Assembly (NCBI GenBank): GCA_019428905.1
Contig: JAHYJN010000033.1
Location: 1-32,661, forward strand
Reading direction: 5' to 3'
Length of the DNA stretch: 32,661 bases
Source of the DNA: Candidatus Brevefilum sp.
Lineage (GTDB): Bacteria > Chloroflexota > Anaerolineae > Anaerolineales > Anaerolineaceae
A program made the position numbers and the translations under genes. The notes below the pieces were generated by a model. The model searched no databases and was not told the DNA's origin. It saw only the letters and a program-made list of their open reading frames with translations. Positions 23,913 through 31,535 of the stretch are shown piece after piece. Within the stretch, counting starts at the first letter, position 1. Each line of letters opens with the position of its first letter.

Positions 23913-25160
23913 ATGAAACCAAAATTCTCACATTACACCTGTTCCCTGTGTGGGGCTGAGTACGGCCCCGAAGACGTGACCTACACTTGCCCCAAAGACG
24001 GCGGCAACCTGGATGTGATCCTAAAGTACGACGAGATCAAAGCACAGTTCAGCCCGGACAAGTTCATGACCTTGCCAGAAGCTTCCCTGTGGCGCTATTT
24101 GAACTTGCTGCCTGTGGAAGACCCGGGCGGCCTGGGCACCCCCTTACGTCGCGCTGGATGGACGCCGGTTTACAAATCAGCCCGTTTGGCCGATCAACTT
24201 GGTTTGCAGCATTTGTGGATCAAAGATGAAAGTCCCAATCCCACCGCATCGTTTAAAGATCGCGCCAGCGCCATCGTGGTGGCACGGGCGGCACAGATTG
24301 GCGCTGAAATTACAGTCGCAGCGTCAACCGGCAATGCTGGTGCGGCTCTGGCAGGGATGGCAGCGGCTGTGGGGGCTAAAGCGGTTATTTTTGCACCCAA
24401 GACAGCCCCGCCAGCTAAAATCGCCCAGTTGATCGTGTTTGGGGCGAAGGTGCTGTTGGTGGATGGTAATTACGACCAGGCATTTGACCTGAGCATCGAA
24501 GCGACACATACCTTTGGTTGGTACAATCGCAATACCGGGTTCAACCCCTTTACCGCTGAAGGCAAAAAGACAGCCGCCTTTGAGATTTGGGAACAGGTCA
24601 TCCGCCGACTGCCTGAAAATGGCAAACGCCTGACGGTTTTCATCTCAGTGGGTGACGGCAATATCATCTCTGGTGTGCATAAAGGATTTAAAGACCTGCA
24701 CGCGCTGGGTTGGCTGCCCGTCATTCCTCGCATCATTGGCGTGCAATCTACCGGCTCAGCCGCGATAGCCAACGCCTTCCACAGGGGTGATGAGGATATT
24801 CAGCCTGTGCAGGCGGACACCCTGGCTGACAGCATCTCTGTTGACCTGCCGCGGGATGGCGTGCGCGCGGTGCGGGCTGCCCGTGAAACGGGCGGCACTT
24901 ACATCACCGTCCCGGATACTGAAATTCTTAAAGCGATCGCTGAACTGGGTAAGGTCGGGATCTTTGCTGAACCTGCTGCGTCAACGGCGTATGCCGGTCT
25001 GGTTAAAGCCGTGGATGAGAAGCTGGTGGCAGCGGATGACCCCATCCTGGTGCTGAACACGGGCAGCGGCCTCAAAGACGTCAAAGCGGCCATGCAGGCT
25101 GTACCTGAAGCACCCATCATTGAACCGACCCTGGATGCGGTCAGGAAGGTGCTAGGATGA
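23913..25160 (+). CDS. Threonine-synthase-like PLP-dependent enzyme
   Basis: This fold-type II PLP enzyme of 415 residues most resembles threonine synthase. The N-terminus has a small zinc-ribbon-like element (C10, C13, C26 in YTCSLCG and YTCPKDGG). The PLP Lys is K115 in [11 protein letters not shown]. The phosphate cup is [11 protein letters not shown], and [10 protein letters not shown] follows near residue 246. I start it at the ATG at 23913, preceded by GGAAG; ATG 23901 and GTG 23886 lack ribosome-binding sites. Threonine synthase releases phosphate from O-phosphohomoserine, but here the gene lies in a ureido-catabolic operon. Related PLP lyases remove amino groups from small amino acids such as 2,3-diaminopropionate, so a lyase role in place of YgeX is possible. 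Confidence 0.8.
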   Translation: MKPKFSHYTCSLCGAEYGPEDVTYTCPKDGGNLDVILKYDEIKAQFSPDKFMTLPEASLWRYLNLLPVEDPGGLGTPLRRAGWTPVYKSARLADQLGLQHLWIKDESPNPTASFKDRASAIVVARAAQIGAEITVAASTGNAGAALAGMAAAVGAKAVIFAPKTAPPAKIAQLIVFGAKVLLVDGNYDQAFDLSIEATHTFGWYNRNTGFNPFTAEGKKTAAFEIWEQVIRRLPENGKRLTVFISVGDGNIISGVHKGFKDLHALGWLPVIPRIIGVQSTGSAAIANAFHRGDEDIQPVQADTLADSISVDLPRDGVRAVRAARETGGTYITVPDTEILKAIAELGKVGIFAEPAASTAYAGLVKAVDEKLVAADDPILVLNTGSGLKDVKAAMQAVPEAPIIEPTLDAVRKVLG

Positions 25161-26107
25161 CCAAACCTACATTCAGCATTATTGCGCCCATTTATAACGA
25201 ACTGGAAAACATCCCCGAACTCTATCCCCGGATGCGGGAGGTGATGGATCGTACCGGCGAACCGTGGGAATTAATCCTGGTGGATGATGGCTCAACGGAT
25301 GGGTCGACGGCGCTCATCCGCAAATTGGCTGAAAACGATGACCGGGTACGCCCGGTGATCTTTGCTAGGAATTTCGGCCACCAAATCGCGGTCACTGCAG
25401 GCGTTGATTACGCACGCGGCGACGCCGTGATCATCATCGATGCGGATTTGCAAGACCCACCCGAGGTGATCCTGCAGCTGATCGATAAATGGCGCGAGGG
25501 CTACGAGGTGGTGTATGCGGTTCGTGAAGAACGACAGGGCGAGTCGTGGTTCAAAAAGACCACGGCCAGTCTGTTCTACCGCATGATCTACCGCATTACG
25601 GATGTCGATATCCCGATGGATGCTGGTGACTTCAGGCTGATGGACCGAAAAGTGGTCGAGGTGATGAAGCGCATGCGCGAGAAGCACCGTTTCTTGCGCG
25701 GCATGTCCGCCTGGGTGGGGTTCAAGCAGGTGGGTGTGAGCTATAAACGCCAGCCGCGTTTTGCCGGTGAGACCAAGTATCCCCTGACCAAGATGATCAA
25801 ATTGGCTCTCAACGCCGTTACCAGTTTTTCATATTTCCCATTACAATTGGCTACCTACATGGGTTTCATCGCTGCCGGGTTAAGCGTGCTGGCCATCCCC
25901 ATTATTGTCGTCCTGCGGTTGACGACCGGCACAGCTTTGTTTGGCCAGGCGACCACGTTGATTATTGTGCTGTTCCTCGGTGGCTTGCAGTTGATCAGCC
26001 TGGGTGTGATCGGTGAGTATATTGGGCGCATTTATGACGAAGCCAAAGGCCGGCCGCTGTATATCGTGTCAGAGGCACCTGAGGATGCTGTGGCTGGCGA
26101 ACCTTAA
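25157..26107 (+). CDS. Family 2 glycosyltransferase (polyprenyl-phosphate sugar transferase-like)
   Basis: This 316-residue membrane-anchored GT-A enzyme resembles dolichol-phosphate mannose synthase and undecaprenyl-phosphate sugar transferases. The catalytic domain has [18 protein letters not shown] at the N-terminus, [12 protein letters not shown] near residue 40, the DADLQDPPE metal motif near 95, and [14 protein letters not shown] near 156. Two membrane helices at about 228-252 and 260-285 are followed by the typical [21 protein letters not shown] tail. It transfers a sugar from a nucleotide donor to a lipid phosphate at the inner membrane. Its ATG overlaps the stop of the threonine-synthase-like gene (ATGA). 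A glycosyltransferase embedded in a catabolic operon is unexpected and may be a recent insertion or a shared promoter. Confidence 0.9.
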   Translation: MTKPTFSIIAPIYNELENIPELYPRMREVMDRTGEPWELILVDDGSTDGSTALIRKLAENDDRVRPVIFARNFGHQIAVTAGVDYARGDAVIIIDADLQDPPEVILQLIDKWREGYEVVYAVREERQGESWFKKTTASLFYRMIYRITDVDIPMDAGDFRLMDRKVVEVMKRMREKHRFLRGMSAWVGFKQVGVSYKRQPRFAGETKYPLTKMIKLALNAVTSFSYFPLQLATYMGFIAAGLSVLAIPIIVVLRLTTGTALFGQATTLIIVLFLGGLQLISLGVIGEYIGRIYDEAKGRPLYIVSEAPEDAVAGEP

Positions 26108-26157
26108 TCGTTTTTTGTATTATTAATTCCGCACTGGCGGAAAGCTTACTTTAACAG

Positions 26158-26168
26158 TTGTCAGATAA
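26158..26168 (+). promoter_or_regulatory. Operator-like site upstream of the second PLP enzyme
   Basis: TTGTCAGATAA differs at one base from the perfect palindrome core TTGTCAGACAA at 18494-18504. It overlaps a possible -10 (GATAAT) and lies 20 bases before the ATG at 26188, so it could bring this gene under the same regulator. Confidence 0.4.
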
Positions 26169-26187
26169 TAAATTTAGGAGACCTTCA

Positions 26188-27654
26188 ATGACAAAAATTG
26201 ATTTAACCATGTATCCCGACCGACTGGAGCGCACCCTTCAACGCGTTCGAGAACGGAACATCATCATCCCCACCTTTGCGCAAATGCGGAACCCGAACCT
26301 GATTTCAGATCAGATCAAGGAAGAGTTGAAAGGGATTGGCCTTTGGGACATTCACCCCCGCAACCTATTCCGCATCTCCTGGCATAACGAACCCAAACCC
26401 AGCGGCGGCCTGTTCGGTGGTGTGAATTACATGGAATTTCCCGAAAGTTTAACCGGGACACCAGCCCGAATCGTGGCACTTGTGGGCAAGTGGTTCCCGA
26501 CCGGTGCCCATAAAGTCGGCGCAGCCTTTGGCTGCCTTGTGCCCCGTTTGGTGACCGGCCAATTTGACCCCACCCAGCAAAAAGCTGTTTGGCCTTCCAC
26601 CGGCAATTATTGCCGCGGCGGCGCCTATGATTCAGCACTGTTAGCGTGTGAATCGATCGCTATCCTGCCAGAAGGCATGAGCAAGGAACGCTTTGAGTGG
26701 CTGGCCAGTGTCGCCGGTGAGACGATCAAGACGCCTGGCTCTGAATCGAATGTGAAAGAGATCTTTGATAAATGCTGGGAATTACGCAACTCTGGCCAGG
26801 ACCTGATGATCTTTAACCAGTTTGACGAAATGGGGAATTATCTCTGGCATTACGCGATTACAGGGTCTGCTTTTGAAGAAGTTCTTAAGGAGATCATGGG
26901 TGCGAAAGATGTATATCGCGGTATGGTCTCAGCGACAGGCTCTGCAGGTACGATTGCCAGTGGGGATTACTTGAAACAGCTGTTCCCCGGCAGTTACATT
27001 GCTGCCTCTGAAGCTGTTCAATGCCCAACCCTGCTCAATAATGGTTTTGGTGCACACCGCATTGAGGGCATTGGCGACAAGCATGTGCCATGGGTTCATA
27101 ACACTGCCAACACGGATTTTGTGGTCGCCATTGATGATAATGCCGTGGTCAACTTAGCGCGGTTGTTCAATGAACCCGAAGGTAAAGCCCATCTGGTCAA
27201 ATCCGGTGTTCCCGAGGAACTTGTGTCCAACCTGGATCTACTGGGTTTCTCCGGCATTTCCAATGTTCTCACAGCAATTAAAACGGCGAAATACCTAGAA
27301 CTTGGCGAAAATGATATTGTCCTGACTGTGTTAACCGACGGCATGGAACTGTACGAAAGCCGACTGGTCGAAATGCATGAGGAAATGGGTGAATATTCCG
27401 ATAAACAAGCTGCCGTTGATGACGCACGCTGGCTGAAAGGTGTTACCACGGATCATATGGAAGACCTGACCTATACCAGCAAGAAACGCATCCACAACCT
27501 GAAATACTTCACCTGGGTCGAGCAGCAGGGCAAGACTTACGAAGAAATCCAGGAACAGTGGTACAAGCGCGATTACTGGACCGAAATTCAGGCGCAGATC
27601 CCCGAGATCGATGCCAAGATTGAAGAATTCAACGCCAGGGTTGGGTTGATGTAG
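26188..27654 (+). CDS. PLP-dependent enzyme, cysteine-synthase/TrpB-like beta family
   Basis: A 488-residue fold-type II PLP enzyme, larger than common cysteine synthases. The PLP Lys is K109 in FPTGAHKVGAAFG, similar to the GAHK motif of tryptophan synthase beta. The phosphate-contacting loop is STGNYCRGGAY, and VSATGSAGTIASGDYL closes the site. The extended C-terminal 130 residues include VLTDGMELYESRL and an acidic region rich in Asp and Glu. I recall long PLP proteins of this type beside YgeW genes, but the reaction is unknown to me. I start at ATG 26188 because TAGGAG lies about 7 bases upstream; the in-frame TTG at 26158 falls in the operator-like site. A GTAG-headed hairpin with a T run ends the unit. 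Confidence 0.82.
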   Translation: MTKIDLTMYPDRLERTLQRVRERNIIIPTFAQMRNPNLISDQIKEELKGIGLWDIHPRNLFRISWHNEPKPSGGLFGGVNYMEFPESLTGTPARIVALVGKWFPTGAHKVGAAFGCLVPRLVTGQFDPTQQKAVWPSTGNYCRGGAYDSALLACESIAILPEGMSKERFEWLASVAGETIKTPGSESNVKEIFDKCWELRNSGQDLMIFNQFDEMGNYLWHYAITGSAFEEVLKEIMGAKDVYRGMVSATGSAGTIASGDYLKQLFPGSYIAASEAVQCPTLLNNGFGAHRIEGIGDKHVPWVHNTANTDFVVAIDDNAVVNLARLFNEPEGKAHLVKSGVPEELVSNLDLLGFSGISNVLTAIKTAKYLELGENDIVLTVLTDGMELYESRLVEMHEEMGEYSDKQAAVDDARWLKGVTTDHMEDLTYTSKKRIHNLKYFTWVEQQGKTYEEIQEQWYKRDYWTEIQAQIPEIDAKIEEFNARVGLM

Positions 27655-27660
27655 GAAGAT

Positions 27661-27772
27661 TGTGAATAGAGAATAGAGAATGGTCCCACTCCGCTGCGCT
27701 TCAGCCCCTTCGCTGCGCGTCAGGGGTTCCGCTGCGCTACAGAGAGGCTACGCACTGAATGGTGAATAGTTA
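27661..27772. repeat. Inverted repeat flanking the DUF1295 gene, left arm
   Basis: The block has 7-base units (GAATAGA), then GAATGGTCCCACTCCGCTGC at 27678 on, an expanded segment with several CCGCTGCGCT-like units, and GAGGCTACGCACTGAATGGT from 27744. The outer and inner parts reappear inverted at 28823-28890. Confidence 0.75.
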
Positions 27773-27821
27773 AGGCTTCACTAACTGGTGCAACGGAAAA
27801 TAATCACAATTTCGAAAGTCA

Positions 27822-27855
27822 GTAGGGTGCGCACATAATCGGTGCGCACCTTTTT
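27822..27855 (+). terminator. GTAG-headed hairpin with T run, probable terminator
   Basis: GTAG at 27822-27825 is followed by GGTGCGCAC (27826-27834) paired perfectly with GTGCGCACC (27842-27850), then TTTTT. This is a good intrinsic terminator for the catabolic cluster. It also shares the GTAG-plus-hairpin form of the start of the 359-bp repeats. Confidence 0.75.
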
Positions 27856-27923
27856 GTATTAAATAGTAAGCGGTAATCAATATGGTCAATCAACGATCTT
27901 GCTGGAGATAGTGGAACATTTCA

Positions 27924-27932
27924 TGTTAAAAT
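27924..27932 (+). promoter_or_regulatory. Extended -10 promoter of the DUF1295 gene
   Basis: TG-T-TAAAAT forms an extended -10. Its end is only 9 bases before the ATG at 27942, so the transcript would start at or within a few bases of the start codon. No Shine-Dalgarno sequence is present. Confidence 0.5.
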
Positions 27933-27941
27933 AGCTCGACC

Positions 27942-28811
27942 ATGAAAATATCCAGCCGACTGCAGAGCTATTTAATCATCACCCTATGTTACATCGCTGC
28001 TGCGTTGGTTGGGATGTGGGTCTTTCAAACCCTGCCGACCGCCCTGTGGCTCTCCCTCCTGATTGCAGACCTGGGTGCAACGCTGATTATTTGGATTCTC
28101 AGCCAGCTCCTCAACAATGCCTCGGTGTATGACCCCTATTGGAGCGTTCAGCCGCCCATCATCCTGTTATTAACGTTGATTTTCCTTGGTGAGGCCAACC
28201 TGGGGTCCATCACCCTGGTGCTTGCGGTTGCCTTTTGGGGTGCCCGGTTATCGATTAACTGGATGATCACCTTCCACGGCTTACATCAACAAGATTGGCG
28301 TTACGATCAGCTCAAACAAAAAAGCGGACGATGTTTCCCGCTGGTCAACCTGTTGGGGATCCAGGTCATGCCAACATTAATTGTGTATGCCTGCCTGCTG
28401 CCGGGGTTTTTCTACCTGGTGCGCGGCGGAGCGATGAATGCAGGCACCTTTGGGGGTCTGCTGATGATCCTTGGCGGCGCGCTGTTGGAAATGGTGGCGG
28501 ATTATCAGATGCAGCAGTTTCGCCAGCGCAGGCGTGATCGTTCGGAATTGATGCGCAGCGGGGTTTGGCGTCATTCACGCCATCCCAACTATTTGGGTGA
28601 AATCGTCGTCTGGTGGGGTGTTTACCTGGTGATGCTCTCAGTGCATCCCGAGCTGTGGTATCTCGGGATTGGTGCGCTGGTCAATACTGGGCTGTTTCTG
28701 TTCATCAGCATCCCCTTGGCAGAAAATCACCTGGCGACCTATAAAGCCGGCTATGAAGCCTATCTGCAAGAAACCCATCAGCTGATGCCAGTTCCAAAGC
28801 GCAAGCGATGA
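27942..28811 (+). CDS. DUF1295 family membrane protein (steroid 5-alpha-reductase-like fold)
   Basis: This 289-residue integral membrane protein has about seven hydrophobic segments. It carries the C-terminal signature of the DUF1295 / 3-oxo-5-alpha-steroid 4-dehydrogenase-like group: SGVWRHSRHPNYLGE at residues 206-220, followed by WWGVYLV. Another characteristic string is VYDPYWSVQPP near residue 61. Members are related to NADPH-dependent lipid or steroid reductases and isoprenylcysteine methyltransferases, but bacterial DUF1295 proteins mostly lack a proven function. The gene has its own extended -10 promoter and appears leaderless. It is bracketed on both sides by inverted copies of a repeat, suggesting mobility or rearrangement of this single gene. 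Confidence 0.88.
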   Translation: MKISSRLQSYLIITLCYIAAALVGMWVFQTLPTALWLSLLIADLGATLIIWILSQLLNNASVYDPYWSVQPPIILLLTLIFLGEANLGSITLVLAVAFWGARLSINWMITFHGLHQQDWRYDQLKQKSGRCFPLVNLLGIQVMPTLIVYACLLPGFFYLVRGGAMNAGTFGGLLMILGGALLEMVADYQMQQFRQRRRDRSELMRSGVWRHSRHPNYLGEIVVWWGVYLVMLSVHPELWYLGIGALVNTGLFLFISIPLAENHLATYKAGYEAYLQETHQLMPVPKRKR

Positions 28812-28822
28812 AGAATTTATTT

Positions 28823-28893
28823 ACTATTCACTATTCAGTGCGTAGCCTCCCCGGAGCGCAGCGGAGTGGGACCATTCACTATTCACCATTCAC
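28823..28893. repeat. Inverted repeat flanking the DUF1295 gene, right arm
   Basis: 28823-28849 is the reverse complement (one mismatch) of 27744-27770, and 28855-28877 is the reverse complement of 27678-27700. The expanded middle of the left arm is missing here. ATTCACT/ATTCACC heptamers follow. The repeat begins 11 bases after the DUF1295 stop. Confidence 0.8.
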
Positions 28894-28902
28894 AACCAAT
28901 CA

Positions 28903-28911
28903 TGATAAAAT
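28903..28911 (+). promoter_or_regulatory. Extended -10 promoter of the unknown gene at 28943
   Basis: TG-A-TAAAAT gives an extended -10 at 28903-28911. Transcription would start near 28918, about 25 bases before the ATG. Confidence 0.45.
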
Positions 28912-28942
28912 TTTCCCAACCATTACAGATAAAGGGGACCCC

Positions 28943-29500
28943 ATGAACAGCACTCTGCCAGAAACGGCTCTAATTTTGGTGGCAATCATGCCCAATCAGC
29001 GTGATTTCGATATTGCCCGCCTGTTTGGCTGGTACCGCATCCCGCTTAAGAGTGCGCCAAAGGTGATCTCAGTGGATTATTTAGCCTTCTACCAAACCAA
29101 ATCCTTTGGCGATACAGCCCGCTGGCAGATTGCATTTGTGGCTGAGATTTTGGGTCATGAGCTGACCCAGCGGCGGGACCTAATCCGGGATGAACCGGAC
29201 CATCCCCGTGCCCATGAGGAATACTTCAAACTCCAGATCGGCCCGCTGCAACGTTTGGAGCAGCCCATCCCAGCGGGTGATTGGAAGCGCATCACCTTTT
29301 TCTACACCACGGGGGAGATGTTCCAAAACGCACACACGATCAACGACCTGGTGATCAAATCCCAGGATGAACGCGAGGTGCTGTGGCATACCCTGCGTGA
29401 GCGCGCTTTACAAGCGGATGAATATCAAGCCGCAGATTTACCTGAGTCGGTTTTAGATCCGGCCATCCTGGCTTTGTTGGGTCAATTGGGAACGTTGTAG
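28943..29500 (+). CDS. Conserved-looking protein of unknown function
   Basis: I do not recognise this 185-residue protein. It is soluble, with no signal peptide or membrane segment. It opens with a hydrophobic strand (TALILVAIMPNQRDFDIARL) reminiscent of an alpha/beta fold. A basic-aromatic middle (WYRIPLKSAPKVISVDYLAFYQTKSFGDTARWQ) follows. The C-terminal part (TFFYTTGEMFQNAHTINDLV, then EREVLWHTLRERALQ) might bind nucleic acid or act as part of a nuclease-like fold; that is speculation. I chose ATG 28943 because AAAGGGGAC lies just before it. The frame is open back to 28808, but that part would encode the repeat. A strong terminator follows the stop. Confidence 0.75.
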   Translation: MNSTLPETALILVAIMPNQRDFDIARLFGWYRIPLKSAPKVISVDYLAFYQTKSFGDTARWQIAFVAEILGHELTQRRDLIRDEPDHPRAHEEYFKLQIGPLQRLEQPIPAGDWKRITFFYTTGEMFQNAHTINDLVIKSQDEREVLWHTLRERALQADEYQAADLPESVLDPAILALLGQLGTL

Positions 29501-29530
29501 TTCGTTAAGTCCAGCTGATTTAAAAGCAAA

Positions 29531-29564
29531 ACCGGCCAGGTTGCGGAAACCTGGCCGGTATTTT
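29531..29564. terminator. Bidirectional intrinsic terminator
   Basis: ACCGGCCAGGTT (29531-29542) pairs perfectly with AACCTGGCCGGT (29548-29559) around a 5-base loop. TTTT follows on the plus strand and a T-rich stretch on the minus strand. It serves both the unknown gene and the convergent cold-shock gene. Confidence 0.85.
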
Positions 29565-29588
29565 CTATAGATGAGATGTGCCTAAAGG

Positions 29589-29798
29589 CTACAGGGGTGT
29601 TACGTTGACAGCCTGGAGGCCTTTCGGGCCTTGTTCCACGGAGAATTCCACCTGTTGTTCTTCGCGCAAAGATTTGAAGCCTGATCCCATGATAGCGGTG
29701 TGATGAACAAATACGTCATCGCCAGCTGATCGAGCGATAAAACCATAACCTTTTGCGTCGTTGAACCATTTGACGGTTCCAATTTCTTTTTCTGACAT
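29589..29798 (-). CDS. Cold-shock domain protein (CspA family)
   Basis: A 69-residue single cold-shock domain that binds single-stranded RNA and DNA and acts as an RNA chaperone in the cytoplasm. Both ribonucleoprotein motifs are present: KGYGFI (RNP1, residues 17-22) and VFVHH (RNP2, 29-33), after the conserved GTVKWFNDA start. AAGGAAATATTTAGA lies before the ATG on the minus strand, giving an acceptable RBS. Csp genes are often controlled through long structured 5' leaders; here the leader contains a terminator-like hairpin at 29865-29899 closely related to the downstream terminator, which suggests attenuation or leader-based control. Confidence 0.97.
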   Translation of the reverse strand: MSEKEIGTVKWFNDAKGYGFIARSAGDDVFVHHTAIMGSGFKSLREEQQVEFSVEQGPKGLQAVNVTPL

Positions 29799-29864
29799 TC
29801 TAAATATTTCCTTTGTGTGTTACTAATTCTGTTAATTCGTAAGCCAATTTTTTACTGGTGGCAA

Positions 29865-29899
29865 CAAAAAACCGGCCAGTCTCCGCAAGTCTGGACGGT
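29865..29899 (-). terminator. Terminator-like hairpin in the cold-shock gene leader
   Basis: On the minus strand ACCGTCCAGACT pairs (two mismatches) with AGACTGGCCGGT, followed by TTTTTT. It lies about 70 bases before the csp start codon. Its sequence resembles the terminator at 29531-29559, so one may derive from the other. It could act as an attenuator, or end a short transcript coming from upstream. Confidence 0.55.
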
Positions 29900-30041
29900 T
29901 GTTACCACTACCAAAACTGACTTCACTTCATAAAGGATCATACCACATCGGAAAATTAAGTCAACAAGCAATTATGAAGGGTGATTTTTCATCGGTTCTT
30001 GGTCCACGCTGTGCATTTTCTTTCTCATTTTACGTAATATC

Positions 30042-30050
30042 TGCTAAAAT
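30042..30050 (+). promoter_or_regulatory. Extended -10 promoter of the hydantoinase gene
   Basis: TG-C-TAAAAT at 30042-30050 gives an extended -10 with transcription expected near 30057, about 38 bases before the ATG at 30095. The -35 region is weak. No TTGTCnGACAA palindrome is seen here. Confidence 0.5.
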
Positions 30051-30094
30051 CATTACTAAACCTGACCCTTTTATTCGTACCTGGAGTGACGACA

Positions 30095-31516
30095 ATGGCT
30101 ACTTTAATCAAAAACGGCACCCTGATCACCGCCAGTGAGACTTTCAAAGCAGATATACTGGTTGAAGGCGAGCAAATCAGCCTGATCGGCCAGGATCTAC
30201 ATCATCCCAACGTCGAGGTGATCGATGCAACAGGCTTGTATGTGCTGCCTGGCGGCGTTGACCCACATGTCCACCTCGACCTGCCGATGTTCAACACCAT
30301 CTCCTCGGATGATCATTATACCGGTGGTAAAGCGGCGGCCTTTGGCGGCACCACCACCGTGATCGACTTTGTCCCGCAGGACGAGGGCACCCTGGCAGAA
30401 AATATCGCCCGCTGGCGGGCAAAGGCTGACCCCAAGGCCTCGGTGGATTACTCGTTCCATATGAACATCACCCGGTTTGACCAGGCGGTCGCTAAAGAGA
30501 TCTTCTCACTGCCCGACCTGGGGATCACCAGCTTGAAGGTCTTTACGGCCTACAACAACCGCCTGCGCTTATCCGATGGCGAGATCTTTCGTGTGATGCG
30601 CGTGGCTCATGCCGCCGGCATCCTGACCCTGGTGCATGCTGAAAATGGCGATATCATCGACATTTTGGTGGATGAAGCCCTGGCAGCGGGGAATACTGAT
30701 CCTTTTTTCCATGCTAAGACTCGCCCTGCCTGGGGCACGGTCGAAGCGGCCCTGCGTGCAGCAGCCCTGGCAGCCCAGGCGGGTGACGCGCCCCTGTACC
30801 TGGTGCACATGAACACAGCCGGCGAGGTCGACCAGCTTGAATATGCCCAAGCGCACGGTTTAAATATGATGGGTGAAACCTGCCCGCAATACCTGTTCTT
30901 CACCGAAGATGACCTGCGCCGTGAGGACGGCGCCAAGTGGATCTGTTCGCCGCCGATGCGGAAAGCTGCCGATAATGTTAGGCTGTGGGAGGGGGTTGAA
31001 AAGGCGTCGATCCAGGTTATGGCGACCGATCATTGCCCGTTCTTTTACGACGGGACGACTCCCATTATGTATGAGGGACAACCGGTAGCCATCCCGGGCA
31101 AGGAATTGGGGATTGGGGATTTCACCAAAATCCCCAATGGGCTGCCCGGGCTGGGTGACCGCATGCCCATCCTGTGGACTGAAGGGGTTGGAACTGGCCG
31201 GATCACACCAAACCAGTTCGTCGCCATGCACTGCACCAACCCTGCCCGGATCTTTGGACTGTACCCGAAGAAAGGCGCCTTGGTGCCCGGTGCCGATGCT
31301 GATATTGCCCTGTGGGACCCGAATAAAGCGGTTACCTACGGCGTGAACCTCGCCCATCACCGTACGGATTATAATCTCTACGAGGGCTGGCAGCTTAAAG
31401 GCTTCCCAGTGATGGTTTTCTTGCGCGGGCAAAAGATTGTTGACGGCGAGAGCTGGTACGGCAAACCCGGATCAGGGCGCTATGTTCACCGCCAAGAAGG
31501 TGAAATATTGCGATGA
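30095..31516 (+). CDS. Dihydropyrimidinase / hydantoinase (cyclic amidohydrolase)
   Basis: This binuclear metal amidohydrolase opens cyclic ureides such as dihydropyrimidines or hydantoins to N-carbamoyl amino acids. The 473-residue protein has H58-x-H60 in GGVDPHVHLDLP and the carboxylatable Lys at 148 in TSLKVFTAYN. TLVHAENGDI and VHMNTAGEVDQLE supply later His ligands, and ATDHCPF the metal Asp. I chose ATG 30095 because GGAG is 8 bases upstream. In E. coli and purine-degrading clusters a HyuA-type hydantoinase accompanies YgeW, SsnA and carbamate kinase, so it is likely the ring-opening enzyme feeding the transcarbamoylases here, although it has its own promoter. Allantoinase activity is a less likely alternative. 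Confidence 0.9.
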   Translation: MATLIKNGTLITASETFKADILVEGEQISLIGQDLHHPNVEVIDATGLYVLPGGVDPHVHLDLPMFNTISSDDHYTGGKAAAFGGTTTVIDFVPQDEGTLAENIARWRAKADPKASVDYSFHMNITRFDQAVAKEIFSLPDLGITSLKVFTAYNNRLRLSDGEIFRVMRVAHAAGILTLVHAENGDIIDILVDEALAAGNTDPFFHAKTRPAWGTVEAALRAAALAAQAGDAPLYLVHMNTAGEVDQLEYAQAHGLNMMGETCPQYLFFTEDDLRREDGAKWICSPPMRKAADNVRLWEGVEKASIQVMATDHCPFFYDGTTPIMYEGQPVAIPGKELGIGDFTKIPNGLPGLGDRMPILWTEGVGTGRITPNQFVAMHCTNPARIFGLYPKKGALVPGADADIALWDPNKAVTYGVNLAHHRTDYNLYEGWQLKGFPVMVFLRGQKIVDGESWYGKPGSGRYVHRQEGEILR

Positions 31517-31535
31517 TCCTAATTCACAACTGACC

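Noticed and set aside
28808-28942. N-terminal extension of the unknown protein at 28943
   Set aside because: The extension would translate the inverted repeat, while a good RBS and extended -10 promoter lie just before 28943.
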